DNA of 64,000 nt. Source: Butyrivibrio sp. CB08 (lineage in GTDB: Bacteria; Bacillota; Clostridia; Lachnospirales; Lachnospiraceae). The notes under the pieces were generated by a model. It saw only the letters and a program-made list of their open reading frames with translations, was not told the DNA's origin and ran no database searches. The stretch lies in assembly GCF_003625485.1 (NCBI RefSeq), contig NZ_RAIR01000001.1, forward strand, positions 186,001 to 250,000, read 5' to 3'. Shown here piece after piece: positions 46,793 through 55,326 of this stretch; position 1 is the stretch's first letter, and every line of letters starts with the position of its first letter. A program made the position numbers and the translations under genes.

Positions 46793-47755
46793 ATGGATAA
46801 GATTTGTGAAGAGCTTTACAAAATTGGTATTGTGCCTGTAATCGCTATCGACGACGCCAAGGACGCCGAGCCACTTGCAGAGGCGCTTATTAAGGGCGGA
46901 CTTCCAGCAGCAGAGGTTACATTCAGAACAGAGGCTGCTGAGGAAGCAATCAGGATCATTTCTCAGAAGTTCCCTGAGATGATCGTAGGAGCTGGAACTG
47001 TACTTAATGCTGAGCAGGCAGATCGTGCCAAGGCAGCAGGCGCCAAGTTTATCGTTAGCCCTGGATTCAACAGATCAAATGTTGAGTACATCCAGTCTAT
47101 CGGAGTTCCTGTAGTTCCAGGAACAGCTTCTCCTGGAGAAGTTGAGCAGGCTATCGAGCTTGGACTTGATTGTGTTAAGTTCTTCCCTGCAGAGCAGAAC
47201 GGCGGTATTGCCAAGATCAAGGCTATGGCTGCTCCATACACCAAGATGCACTTCATGCCTACAGGCGGAGTTACCAAGGATAACCTCAATGATTACCTTG
47301 GATTCAACAAGGTATTCTGCTGTGGTGGTACATGGATGGTCAAGAAGGACCTCATCGCTGCAGGCAAGTTCGACAAGATTGAAGAGATGACAAGAGATGC
47401 AGTTAACGCTATGCTGGGCTTCAAGCTCAAGCACATCGGAATCAACCAGGACAGCGCTGAGGCTGCTGAGTCTGTTGCTGATATGTTCGATAATCTCTTT
47501 GGATTTACCAAGAAGGTTGGCAACTCTTCTGTATTTGCAGGATCATTTGTTGAGGTTATGAAGGCTAAGGGCCGCGGAGAGAGCGGACACATCGCTATCG
47601 GCTGCAATAACGTTGACAGAGCTGTTTATCACCTTTCCAAGCAGGGCGTTAAGTTTGATGAGTCATCATATTCATATGATGCTGAAGGTCACCTTAAGGT
47701 AGCATACCTTGCTGACAACTTTGGCGGTTTTGCAGTTCATCTTTGTCTCAACTGA
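46793..47755 (+). CDS. KDPG/KHG aldolase fused to a VOC (glyoxalase-like) domain
   Basis: 320 residues. Residues 1-208 are a full KDPG aldolase: EVTFRTEAAEEAI with the catalytic Glu, GAGTVLNAEQ and DCVKFFPAEQNGG with the Schiff-base Lys. Residues 213-320 form a vicinal-oxygen-chelate fold (LKHIGINQDSAEAA, SGHIAIGCNNVDRAV, FAVHLCLN). Stand-alone KDPG aldolase is about 205-215 residues, so this is a fusion. It cleaves KDPG to pyruvate and glyceraldehyde 3-phosphate in the operon; the job of the VOC part is unknown. Confidence 0.9.
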   Translation: MDKICEELYKIGIVPVIAIDDAKDAEPLAEALIKGGLPAAEVTFRTEAAEEAIRIISQKFPEMIVGAGTVLNAEQADRAKAAGAKFIVSPGFNRSNVEYIQSIGVPVVPGTASPGEVEQAIELGLDCVKFFPAEQNGGIAKIKAMAAPYTKMHFMPTGGVTKDNLNDYLGFNKVFCCGGTWMVKKDLIAAGKFDKIEEMTRDAVNAMLGFKLKHIGINQDSAEAAESVADMFDNLFGFTKKVGNSSVFAGSFVEVMKAKGRGESGHIAIGCNNVDRAVYHLSKQGVKFDESSYSYDAEGHLKVAYLADNFGGFAVHLCLN

Positions 47756-47779
47756 TATATTTAATGGAGGAATAATAAA

Positions 47780-48805
47780 ATGGCAAAAAAGGTAATTACA
47801 TTTGGTGAGATCATGCTGCGTCTGCAGCCAGATAACTATTTAAGATTCGTACAGGTAGACCATCTTGAGGCTACATTCGGCGGCGGAGAGGCTAACGTAT
47901 CAGTTTCTCTTGCTAACTATGGTCTTGATTCTGTATATGTAACCAAGCTCCCTAAGCATGAGATCGGTCAGGCAGCTGTTAACTCTCTTAGAAAGTACGG
48001 CGTTGACACATCTAAGATCACAAGAGGCGGCGACAGAGTAGGTATCTACTTCAACGAGAAGGGTGCTTCTCAGAGAGGTTCAAAGTGCATCTACGACAGA
48101 GCTCATTCAGCTATCGCTGAGGCTTCTCCAGCTGATTTCAACTGGGATGAGATCTTCGAGGGTGCTGAGTGGTTCCACTTCACAGGAATTACACCAGCTG
48201 TAAGTGATTCTCTTGCAGCTATCACATTAGAGGCTTGTAAGAAGGCTAAAGAGCACGGCCTTACAGTGTCCTGCGACCTTAACTACAGAGGTAAGCTCTG
48301 GAGCAAGGAGAAGGCAGGAAAGGTTATGGGCGAGCTCTGCCAGTATGTAGATGTATGCATCGCTAACGAGGAGGATGCTAACGATGTATTTGGCATCGCT
48401 GCTTCTTCAACAGACGTTACAACTGGTAAGCTCAACAGAGAGGGCTACATCGAGGTTGCTCAGAAGCTCACAGACAGATTTGGCTTCAAGAAGGTTGCTA
48501 TCACTCTTCGTGAGAGCATTTCAGCTAACGACAACAACTGGAGCGCAATGCTCTACACTGATGGACAGGCTTACTTCTCCAAGAAGTATGCTCTTCACAT
48601 CGTTGACCGTGTTGGCGGCGGAGATTCCTTCGGCGGCGGACTTATCTACAGCTGCGTAAACAACTTTGGACCTCAGGAGACAATCGAGTTTGCTGTAGCT
48701 GCATCAGCTCTCAAACACTCTATTGAAGGCGATTTCAACCTTGTTACCGTTGACGAAGTCAACAAACTTGCGGGTGGAGATGGCTCAGGACGTATCCAAA
48801 GGTAA
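47780..48805 (+). CDS. kdgK: 2-keto-3-deoxygluconate kinase (PfkB family)
   Basis: 341 residues. N-terminal TFGEIMLRLQPD and GGGEANVSVSLA substrate region, and VGGGDSFGGGLIYS with the catalytic Asp. It phosphorylates KDG to KDPG for the aldolase encoded just upstream, closing the uronate route to glycolysis. GGAGG before the ATG; terminator follows. Confidence 0.92.
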   Translation: MAKKVITFGEIMLRLQPDNYLRFVQVDHLEATFGGGEANVSVSLANYGLDSVYVTKLPKHEIGQAAVNSLRKYGVDTSKITRGGDRVGIYFNEKGASQRGSKCIYDRAHSAIAEASPADFNWDEIFEGAEWFHFTGITPAVSDSLAAITLEACKKAKEHGLTVSCDLNYRGKLWSKEKAGKVMGELCQYVDVCIANEEDANDVFGIAASSTDVTTGKLNREGYIEVAQKLTDRFGFKKVAITLRESISANDNNWSAMLYTDGQAYFSKKYALHIVDRVGGGDSFGGGLIYSCVNNFGPQETIEFAVAASALKHSIEGDFNLVTVDEVNKLAGGDGSGRIQR

Positions 48806-48837
48806 TAAAGTTCACAAAAAATTACGAAAATAATGTC

Positions 48838-48880
48838 AAAAAGCGCCATGTTTGCTGTTTTAAAACATGGTGCTTTTTTG
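48838..48880 (+). terminator. Terminator after kdgK
   Basis: Stem AAAAAGCGCCATGTTT / AAACATGGTGCTTTTTT with an eight- to nine-base loop. TATAAT (48881-48886) follows directly and may be the -10 of the next gene. Confidence 0.88.
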
Positions 48881-48938
48881 TATAATAGACTTACGGGTTT
48901 TGTTCTTTAGACTACTAACACACGAAAGAGGAGACAAA

Positions 48939-50102
48939 GTGCAAATACCTGGCTGGATAATACTCAACTTTTATACTGCACTTTTGTTAGTCCTTCTTTT
49001 GATATTTGAGAGAAAGACCATTCACACGGAAGCGGGTGACAGGTTTATTAGTCTTGATGTCATGACGCTTGTTCTTCTTGCGTCTGAAACCATCGGACAT
49101 ATAGGTGAGATTTATCCGGAAAAATATCTGATTCTGACTAAGATTGGGTACTATGTGATTTATGCACTGGACCCGGCAGATTATCTGTTTGCGATTCTTT
49201 ACATTAATTGCTGGCTTGGTGATAATGGCAGGACTAAGGGGAGAAGGCCTTTTGTCTTTGCTTATTGGATATTTGTTATCACTAATTTTGCTCTTGTCAC
49301 TATTTCCACTTTGTTTAATCTCAAGTGGTTTTACTACTTTGACGGAACCACTTATTGTAGAGGACCACTATTCATAACAAGAGCGGTGTTCCTGATGATA
49401 TTCTGTCTGCTACTGACTTTATATACAGTTGTTTACAGAGAGAGTATCTATGCAGATTACAGGAAGGCTATTTTTTCACTTCCAACACTGGCTGCAGCGG
49501 GAGCATTTTTGCAGATAGCTTTTACAGAGATGAATATGACCTATGCTTCAATAGCTATAGGACTTCTGATACTCTTTTTCCAGCTTCAATCCAAGAATCT
49601 GGATGTAGATTATCTTACTGGAGCACTTAACAGAAGAGGTTTGGATATACGTCTTGAGGAGGCGATCAAAAACGCGCAGATGGGTGGCAGGACATTTTCA
49701 GCTATCATGCTGGATCTTGACCACTTCAAACAGATAAATGATACATATGGGCATATTGAGGGGGATTATGCTCTTAAGAAAGTGGCTGAGATTTTGTTCG
49801 AAGTCTTTTCGCAGCACGCTTCTATTGGCAGATTCGGAGGGGACGAGTTCTGTATCCTGGCTGGTGTTCAGGAGGCAGAGAAACTGGCGGATGTTGTCGA
49901 CATCGTTGAAGATGAGCTTGAGAAGTGGAACTATAAAAAGGAAAAGCCCTACCAGATAGAAGTCAGTATGGGCAGCATGGTCTACGATCCATCAAGTAAG
50001 ATGAGTGCTAAAGAGTTTCAGATGGCAATTGATGAGCTTATGTACAATCAAAAGCGCAAACACCATCTGGCAGATAATAGAAGGCAAGGTGAGGAACAAT
50101 AA
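48939..50102 (+). CDS. Membrane diguanylate cyclase
   Basis: 387 residues from GTG at 48939, chosen for GAGGAG six bases upstream; the frame further left overlaps the terminator. Six to seven membrane helices fill residues 5-215, then a GGDEF domain with DYLTGALNRRGLD, LDLDHFKQINDTYGH and intact FGGDEF. No RxxD inhibitory site is visible five residues before GGDEF. It makes c-di-GMP. Its stop and the next start share TAATG, so it is translated with the HD-GYP gene. Confidence 0.9.
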   Translation: MQIPGWIILNFYTALLLVLLLIFERKTIHTEAGDRFISLDVMTLVLLASETIGHIGEIYPEKYLILTKIGYYVIYALDPADYLFAILYINCWLGDNGRTKGRRPFVFAYWIFVITNFALVTISTLFNLKWFYYFDGTTYCRGPLFITRAVFLMIFCLLLTLYTVVYRESIYADYRKAIFSLPTLAAAGAFLQIAFTEMNMTYASIAIGLLILFFQLQSKNLDVDYLTGALNRRGLDIRLEEAIKNAQMGGRTFSAIMLDLDHFKQINDTYGHIEGDYALKKVAEILFEVFSQHASIGRFGGDEFCILAGVQEAEKLADVVDIVEDELEKWNYKKEKPYQIEVSMGSMVYDPSSKMSAKEFQMAIDELMYNQKRKHHLADNRRQGEEQ

Positions 50103-51364
50103 TGAAGCTGGATAAGACATCTGAGACATTACTGGTATTTATGGCGGTTCTCGTCATAATAGTAACAGCATATTATGTAGAGGATATCAGCCTTAGAAAC
50201 AATGTCTCCCTCGAATACAATCAGGATATGAGTCTTACTGGAGTAAGGTTGTCTGACAAGGTCTACAGTACCTGCCAGAAGGTCAAGCAGTGGAAAAATG
50301 CCACAGACTACGGCCTCCAGTTTGAGTTCACTCTCTATAACAACGAGAAGTCCAATATCAGCAACTGGACCATAGATATGGAAGTGCCTGAGGACGCAGA
50401 GATCGCAGACTGCTGGAATGCAGGAGCCACAATAAGAGATGGCATTCTTACACTGACACCTCTTTCCTATAACTCAGCCATACCAAGTGATGACCAGATC
50501 AGCTTTGGATACATAATTAACACCAAGGACAATAACTTTGCTCCTACAATGATGCATCTTGTAGGCTACAAGGCAGCAATAGTTTCAGACTCAGCAATTA
50601 AGAGAGTCATTTACATAGCATTTGTAATATGGGCAGTTCTCTTTGTTGGATTCTTCGTAACAAGATTTAACCTTAGGAACTACCGCGAGAAACAAAAGAC
50701 AGACGTCAAGATCATCCTTCAGTCTATGAACACATTCATCAACTTCATAGATGCCAAGGATCCATATACCAGGGGCCATTCAAGACGAGTTGCCATGTAC
50801 GCGGCAGAGATCGCCAAGAGAATGCACCTCTCAGAGGATGAGGTTCAGAACGTATACTACGCAGGACTTCTTCACGATGCAGGCAAGATCAGTGTACCTG
50901 ATGCGGTACTCAATAAGCCTGGCAAGCTCTCAGAGGATGAGAGACGTCAGATCCAGGAGCACACAATCGCAGGCGGAGATATGCTAAAGCAGCTTTCTTC
51001 ACTTCGTGGAATAAGGGAGACAGCTCTTTATCACCATGAGAGATACGATGGTAAGGGCTATCCTGAGGGACTTAAGGGCGAGTCAATTCCTCTTTATGCG
51101 AGAATTGTAGGCGTTGCAGATTCCTACGACGCTATGTCCAGTAACAGAGTCTATAGAAGGCACCTCAACAAGGACGAGATCATCGAAGAGATCCAGCAGG
51201 GTGCAGCTACACAGTTTGATCCTAACATCGTGGTATACATGATCGACATGATCAACGACGGATACGTCAACGTAGTTAAAATGGAGACCGCTGAGCGCGA
51301 AGAGGGCTCAAGAGATTTCCACCTTACCGAGGACGATATTCCTGGAGTATACATGGGACTATAA
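50102..51364 (+). CDS. HD-GYP c-di-GMP phosphodiesterase with extracellular CBM2-like domain
   Basis: 420 residues. One membrane helix near residues 9-25, an outside domain (30-150), a second helix (about 165-185), then an HD-GYP domain: GHSRRVAMYAAEIA, LLHDAGKISVP and YHHERYDGKGYPEGLKGE. The outside domain follows the cellulose-binding CBM2 pattern (GLQFEFTLYNNEKSNISNW, then ADCWNA, then SFGYI). HD-GYP enzymes break down c-di-GMP. Coupled by a one-base overlap to a diguanylate cyclase, it could tie second-messenger turnover to contact with plant fibre (inferred). Confidence 0.88.
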   Translation: MKLDKTSETLLVFMAVLVIIVTAYYVEDISLRNNVSLEYNQDMSLTGVRLSDKVYSTCQKVKQWKNATDYGLQFEFTLYNNEKSNISNWTIDMEVPEDAEIADCWNAGATIRDGILTLTPLSYNSAIPSDDQISFGYIINTKDNNFAPTMMHLVGYKAAIVSDSAIKRVIYIAFVIWAVLFVGFFVTRFNLRNYREKQKTDVKIILQSMNTFINFIDAKDPYTRGHSRRVAMYAAEIAKRMHLSEDEVQNVYYAGLLHDAGKISVPDAVLNKPGKLSEDERRQIQEHTIAGGDMLKQLSSLRGIRETALYHHERYDGKGYPEGLKGESIPLYARIVGVADSYDAMSSNRVYRRHLNKDEIIEEIQQGAATQFDPNIVVYMIDMINDGYVNVVKMETAEREEGSRDFHLTEDDIPGVYMGL

Positions 51365-51370
51365 AAAGAT

Positions 51371-51402
51371 ACCCGCTACGGCTCTTGCCGTGGCGGGTTT
51401 TT
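51371..51402 (+). terminator. Terminator after the HD-GYP gene
   Basis: A 12-bp stem ACCCGCTACGGC / GCCGTGGCGGGT with a TCTT loop, followed by TTTTT. Confidence 0.9.
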
Positions 51403-51438
51403 GATTTATATATGCAGTTGGAGTGCTGACGCAAAGCG

Positions 51439-53007
51439 TCAGATGAGCTGTCCCTGGAGATGCCCGTCAAAGAGCTGATAGTAGGTCTCTTCGATCTTAC
51501 GCATGAATACAGTGATCTCATCTTTTTCAAAGAAGATCTGGAACTGCACGCTGCCTACGCTCTCGCCGATGAGGTGGACCTTGATGTAGAGCACGTTGTC
51601 CCGGGTCCACATGGCGCCTGCAGTGTAGGCGTTATCATAAATTGGGAATATCCCTTCACACATTTCTTTAAAGCCAAAGTAGATGGTGTGAGGGGTTTTC
51701 TTTTGCTCAAAAGTAATGGAAGATGGGCCGTTATCATCAAGCACCAGAGTAAGCTTGTCAAACTCAGACTTATTTGGGGCGAGATGGAAGCTGGCAGCAT
51801 ATTCGGAGCCGCCTCTGGGGCTGGCGATCTCTTTTATGAAAGCCGGGATATCTGTCCTTGGCTTGTAAGCTCCAGTGTAAGCGAAATTCTCAGGAAGCCT
51901 TGGAAGGGCGATCCTAAGGGAATTGGCGTAGGCCACAAGGTCAGCGTAGGAACCACTTGGGGCAGGCGTATTGGAGGCTGTGATAGTGGCACCGGGCTTA
52001 GCAGCGGTTGGCGCTGGCGTAGCTGAGCTGGTCAGGGAGCTGCCAAGGAGGTTCTCATATATGGCGTCGTAGATAACCTGGTTGCCACCCTGTATTCCTT
52101 GCGTATCAGCAGTTGTCATGATCAGAATGTTTCTTTGAGGAATGCTGATTCCAAGCTGGCCGCCCATGCCATAGAGCACAAAGCCGCCTTTTTCTGTCTG
52201 CCACATCTGCATTCCATACCCTTGCATTTCGCTGGGCACTGGACCAGTCATGAGGGTGTCGGAGATGTTGGATGTAGCTTCTTTTATGAACTGCTCTGGT
52301 AAAAGAGTTCTTTCAACGCCGTCATTACATTTGATACGGCCGTTTTTGCTGATGATGTACAGGAACTTCAGAATATCCATTGGGGTTGCCATAAGGCCCG
52401 ATCCACCCATAGATACGCCAAAGGGATCCTTGATCATGTAGGAGTTCTGGCTAAAGTCCACATACTTTAGCATCCTGTCCTTCATGTAGCTTAGCATATC
52501 TGTTCCAGAGAGCTTCTCACAAAGAGCGCACAGAACGTGAGCTGCAGAGGTGTCATAGTGAAAGATGGTGCCAGGCTTGTGTGTGGGCTCAATTGTAAAA
52601 AAGCTCTCCACCCAGTCTGATGTCATATCAACCTTATAGGTGCTTGCTGCATGACAGGTGCGCATCTGGAGCATGTTCCTGATGGTGAGCATCTTAATAT
52701 AGGGGTGAGTACTGTCTGAGACATACTCCGGGAAATAGTCACAGATCTTGTCATCGAGACTGATCTTTCCTTCCATGGACAAAAGAGCTATCGCCACCGC
52801 AGAGAAGCTCTTGCTTATGGAAAACATCCTGTGAAGGGTATCTCTTTTATATGGAGCATAATATTTCTCAAATACCAGCTTGTCATCCTTCATGATAAGC
52901 AGGCTGTGCATTGGAATGTTCTTTTTATCCAGTGTTTCAAGGATTTTCTTTATCTTAGCAGGTTCAATTCCTACGTTTTGTGGAAGATCTTTTTCAAAGA
53001 CAAACAT
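51439..53007 (-). CDS. Serine hydrolase of the beta-lactamase (class C/EstB) family
   Basis: 522 residues. The nucleophile motif SxxK is S63-ISK (HRMFSISKSFSAVA); FHYDTSAAHVL provides the Tyr of the YxN/YxS site; GMGGQLGI fits the third box. No signal peptide is seen, so it is probably cytoplasmic. The last 190 residues form an extra beta-rich domain of about lipocalin size (ITFEQKKTPHTIYFGF), after a Ala/Pro/Thr linker. Likely an esterase or D-amino-peptidase, not a resistance enzyme. Confidence 0.85.
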   Translation of the reverse strand: MFVFEKDLPQNVGIEPAKIKKILETLDKKNIPMHSLLIMKDDKLVFEKYYAPYKRDTLHRMFSISKSFSAVAIALLSMEGKISLDDKICDYFPEYVSDSTHPYIKMLTIRNMLQMRTCHAASTYKVDMTSDWVESFFTIEPTHKPGTIFHYDTSAAHVLCALCEKLSGTDMLSYMKDRMLKYVDFSQNSYMIKDPFGVSMGGSGLMATPMDILKFLYIISKNGRIKCNDGVERTLLPEQFIKEATSNISDTLMTGPVPSEMQGYGMQMWQTEKGGFVLYGMGGQLGISIPQRNILIMTTADTQGIQGGNQVIYDAIYENLLGSSLTSSATPAPTAAKPGATITASNTPAPSGSYADLVAYANSLRIALPRLPENFAYTGAYKPRTDIPAFIKEIASPRGGSEYAASFHLAPNKSEFDKLTLVLDDNGPSSITFEQKKTPHTIYFGFKEMCEGIFPIYDNAYTAGAMWTRDNVLYIKVHLIGESVGSVQFQIFFEKDEITVFMRKIEETYYQLFDGHLQGQLI

Positions 53008-53067
53008 GGCGAAATCTCCTTTATTTCCTGTGTTTATCTTACCATATTTAGAGGCTTCATAGTGTCC

Positions 53068-53096
53068 TTGAAAGAATTAGGCCTCTAGTTTATAAT
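53068..53096 (+). promoter_or_regulatory. Promoter of the 132-residue hypothetical gene
   Basis: TTGAAA, 17 bases, TATAAT. TAGAGGC (53049-53055) and GCCTCTA (53081-53087) form an inverted repeat around the -35. Confidence 0.7.
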
Positions 53097-53129
53097 TGGT
53101 AATTGACGAAAAGTTTTTGTGAGGTATTT

Positions 53130-53528
53130 ATGTCATCTATTATTCAGAACAATCAGGTTTTTAATAACGAGGTTCCATTCTGCAGAGTCTACAGTGTAGA
53201 CAGCAAGAAACAGCTTGAAGAGAGGTTCCTCGCACACAGGATTTCATATTTCATCGAATGGCAGGATAAATCAATCCTCCAGCGCCTCTTTGACAGAAGC
53301 GGCAGCAAGATCGTCTGCACCTTCAAGATCAACAAGGGTGAGATCGCAAGAGCAAGAGAGCTTGCACAGGGTATCGAAGGTATCAAGTTTAAGGATTATG
53401 GTGAGGTCAAGAACACAGAGAGGATCCGCAGAAGATCAGAAGCGGTAACTGATGAGTCTACAGGCCTTGAGATGCCAGAGCTTAAGTTTGAGAACAAGAT
53501 TGAGGATCTTGATAAGGAAGAAGAGTAA
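53130..53528 (+). CDS. Conserved-looking hypothetical protein, 132 residues
   Basis: Soluble, no signal peptide. The N-terminal half (FCRVYSVDSKKQLEERFLAHRISYFIEW) reads like a small alpha/beta domain, vaguely like the DUF2007 fold; the tail from residue 90 is very acidic (ends EDLDKEEE). I do not recognise the family. The ATG at 53130 has GTGAGG upstream; a TTG nine codons earlier lacks a ribosome site. It has its own strong promoter and terminator. Confidence 0.7.
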   Translation: MSSIIQNNQVFNNEVPFCRVYSVDSKKQLEERFLAHRISYFIEWQDKSILQRLFDRSGSKIVCTFKINKGEIARARELAQGIEGIKFKDYGEVKNTERIRRRSEAVTDESTGLEMPELKFENKIEDLDKEEE

Positions 53529-53536
53529 TGTTTATA

Positions 53537-53568
53537 GAGCAGGGGATGAGTTCTCCTGCTCGTTTTTT
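53537..53568 (+). terminator. Terminator before the RNA methyltransferase gene
   Basis: Stem GAGCAGGGGA / TCTCCTGCTC (one G-U pair), loop TGAGT, then GTTTTTT. Confidence 0.85.
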
Positions 53569-53588
53569 CGAAAGAGACAGGAGATAAC

Positions 53589-54896
53589 ATGGCTGAGAAA
53601 AAGACAGCAGCTAAGAAAACAACAGGTAAAAAGCCAACATCAAAGAGTGTAGGAAAAAAGACGGCTCCAGCAAAGAACACAGGCAGAAAGCCTACCCCAA
53701 AGAAGACAGAGCCACCAAAGAGCGTAAGCCGCTGCCCGGTATTTAAGAAGTGCGGCGCATGCCAGATGATAGACACTCCTTATGCAACCCAGCTTCGCAA
53801 GAAGCACGCAAGGGTACAGGAGCTTTTGGAGCCCTATTGCAGAGTTGAGTCATTCATAGGAATGGAGAGTCCTGAGCACTACCGCTGCAAGGTTCATGCG
53901 GTATTTACCCACGACAAGAAGGGCAATCCATTATCTGGAATATACAGAGAGGGAACTCATGAGGTAGTTCCTGTGGATTCATGCCTTTTGGAAGACCAGA
54001 AGGCTGATGCCATCATCGCTACAATAAGAGGCCTTCTTAAATCCTTTAAGATCAAGACATTTGATGAGGACAACGGTTTTGGGCTTCTTCGCCACGTCCT
54101 TATAAGAATTGGCAAGCACACGGGCGAGATCATGGTTGTACTGGTCACAGTATCCCCGATCTTCCCATCCAAGAACAACTTTGTTAAGGCTCTGAGAAAA
54201 GAGCATCCGGAGATCACTACTATTGTCCTTAACGTCAACGACAAGCAGACCAGCATGATCCTTGGAGATAAGGAAAAGCCAATGTACGGCCCAGGCTTTA
54301 TCTATGACATCTGCTGCGGCATGAAGTTCAAGATCAGTCCCAAGTCCTTCTATCAGGTTAATCCGGTTCAGACCGAGATTCTGTATAAGACTGCAATCGA
54401 TATGGCAGACCTTAAGGGAGATGAGATTGCCCTTGACTGCTACAGCGGCGTAGGAACAATTGGAATCATTGCTTCCCCTCACGTTAAAGAGGTGATAAGC
54501 GTAGAACTCAATAAGGATGCAGTTAAGGACGCAATCCTTAACGCCAAGATCAACGAGGTCAAGAATATCACCTTCTACCAGAACGACGCCACAAGGTTCA
54601 TGGAGCAGATGGCAGATTCTGGAGATAAGGTAGACCTTGTATTTATGGATCCTCCACGTGCTGGTTCAACGCCAGAATTTATCGGTGCGGTTGAGACTCT
54701 TTCTCCCAAGAAAGTTGTCTACATTTCCTGCAGCCCTGACTCTCTGGCCAATGACTTAAAGCTCTTTGACAGGAAGGGCTACAAGGTAAAAAGAGCTGTC
54801 CCTGTGGATATGTTCCCATTCACCCGTGGAATCGAGACAGTAGTCCTGCTTACTAGGACCGAAGGAACGACGGAAGCAGAAACAGCGAACCGCTGA
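53589..54896 (+). CDS. 23S rRNA (uracil-5-)-methyltransferase of the RlmD/RumA type
   Basis: 435 residues. A Lys/Thr/Pro-rich, disordered-looking extension of about 45 residues replaces the TRAM domain. Then a probable iron-sulphur motif CPVFKKCGACQM, the SAM site LDCYSGVGTIGI, DPPRAGSTPEF and the catalytic Cys in YISCSPDSL. The family methylates a uracil in rRNA (U1939 or U747) or tRNA U54; the exact target is not shown by the sequence. A weak promoter-terminator gap separates it from the gene before. Confidence 0.9.
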   Translation: MAEKKTAAKKTTGKKPTSKSVGKKTAPAKNTGRKPTPKKTEPPKSVSRCPVFKKCGACQMIDTPYATQLRKKHARVQELLEPYCRVESFIGMESPEHYRCKVHAVFTHDKKGNPLSGIYREGTHEVVPVDSCLLEDQKADAIIATIRGLLKSFKIKTFDEDNGFGLLRHVLIRIGKHTGEIMVVLVTVSPIFPSKNNFVKALRKEHPEITTIVLNVNDKQTSMILGDKEKPMYGPGFIYDICCGMKFKISPKSFYQVNPVQTEILYKTAIDMADLKGDEIALDCYSGVGTIGIIASPHVKEVISVELNKDAVKDAILNAKINEVKNITFYQNDATRFMEQMADSGDKVDLVFMDPPRAGSTPEFIGAVETLSPKKVVYISCSPDSLANDLKLFDRKGYKVKRAVPVDMFPFTRGIETVVLLTRTEGTTEAETANR

Positions 54897-54919
54897 GGCG
54901 GTCGTTCTGTTAACGCATG

Positions 54920-54939
54920 CGAAAGTAGAACTTTCGTTT
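54920..54939 (+). terminator. Short terminator after the methyltransferase gene
   Basis: Hairpin CGAAAG-TAGAA-CTTTCG followed by TTTA. Weak stem; a second small hairpin ACCGC-TGAG-GCGGT overlaps the stop codon. Confidence 0.5.
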
Positions 54940-54954
54940 AAACTTAATATCGTA

Positions 54955-54960
54955 TATAAT
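54955..54960 (+). promoter_or_regulatory. -10 element of the leader-peptide gene
   Basis: TATAAT, 41 bases before the ATG. The matching -35 position reads TTTCGT, a poor match. Confidence 0.45.
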
Positions 54961-55001
54961 ATTACGTAGTAAATGCAAATTCCCGTAAAGGAGGTCCTCA
55001 T

Positions 55002-55181
55002 ATGAAATTAACCGGTGAACTTAAGGATAAAGTAGGTAAAGCAGAAACTAAGGAGCAGGTCAGGGATCTGATTTCTAAGGCTGGCATAGAATTAAATGAT
55101 GAAGAGCTTGACAATATTGCGGGTGGATTGGGACTTAGGGCTCCACAAAAGGCCCCGGATTGTACAAGTCAAAGTTTTTGA
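55002..55181 (+). CDS. Nif11/NHLP-like double-glycine leader peptide (possible RiPP precursor)
   Basis: 59 residues, too short for most gene finders. Starts MKLTGELKDK and carries the leader motif LNDEELDNIAGG at residues 31-42. This is the classic end of Nif11-type and double-glycine leaders cut by C39 peptidases. The remaining core has only 17 residues (LGLRAPQKAPDCTSQSF), with one Cys, two Ser and one Thr. AAGGAGGT lies seven bases before the ATG, a TATAAT is placed properly, and a terminator follows. No maturation enzyme or C39 transporter is nearby, so it may be an orphan or a relic of a cluster located elsewhere. Confidence 0.75.
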   Translation: MKLTGELKDKVGKAETKEQVRDLISKAGIELNDEELDNIAGGLGLRAPQKAPDCTSQSF

Positions 55182-55241
55182 TGGATTGTCATATGATAAG
55201 CGGAATGAGTAAATCCCGTGTAAATTAATACCAATAAAGTG

Positions 55242-55271
55242 AAAAAGTCGGCATGAGCCGGCTTTTTCTTT
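55242..55271 (+). terminator. Terminator after the leader-peptide gene
   Basis: An 11-bp stem AAAAAGTCGGC / GCCGGCTTTTT with an ATGA loop, one U-G pair. Confidence 0.88.
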
Positions 55272-55276
55272 ATGAT

Positions 55277-55311
55277 AAGAGTATAGTAACTAAACAGTAT
55301 ATAAGCTATGC
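55277..55311. promoter_or_regulatory. MarR-type operator upstream of the MATE gene
   Basis: The sequence from AAGAGTATAGTAACTA onward matches 24 of 27 positions with the region upstream of the EFR1 gene (57131-57157). Both centre on TAGTA-R-CTA, typical of MarR-family sites. Confidence 0.65.
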
Positions 55312-55326
55312 TAACAGGAGGAAATA

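Noticed and set aside
51439..53007. Antibiotic-resistance beta-lactamase
   Set aside because: No signal peptide, extra C-terminal domain, and SISK-type motif typical of EstB-like esterases and peptidases.
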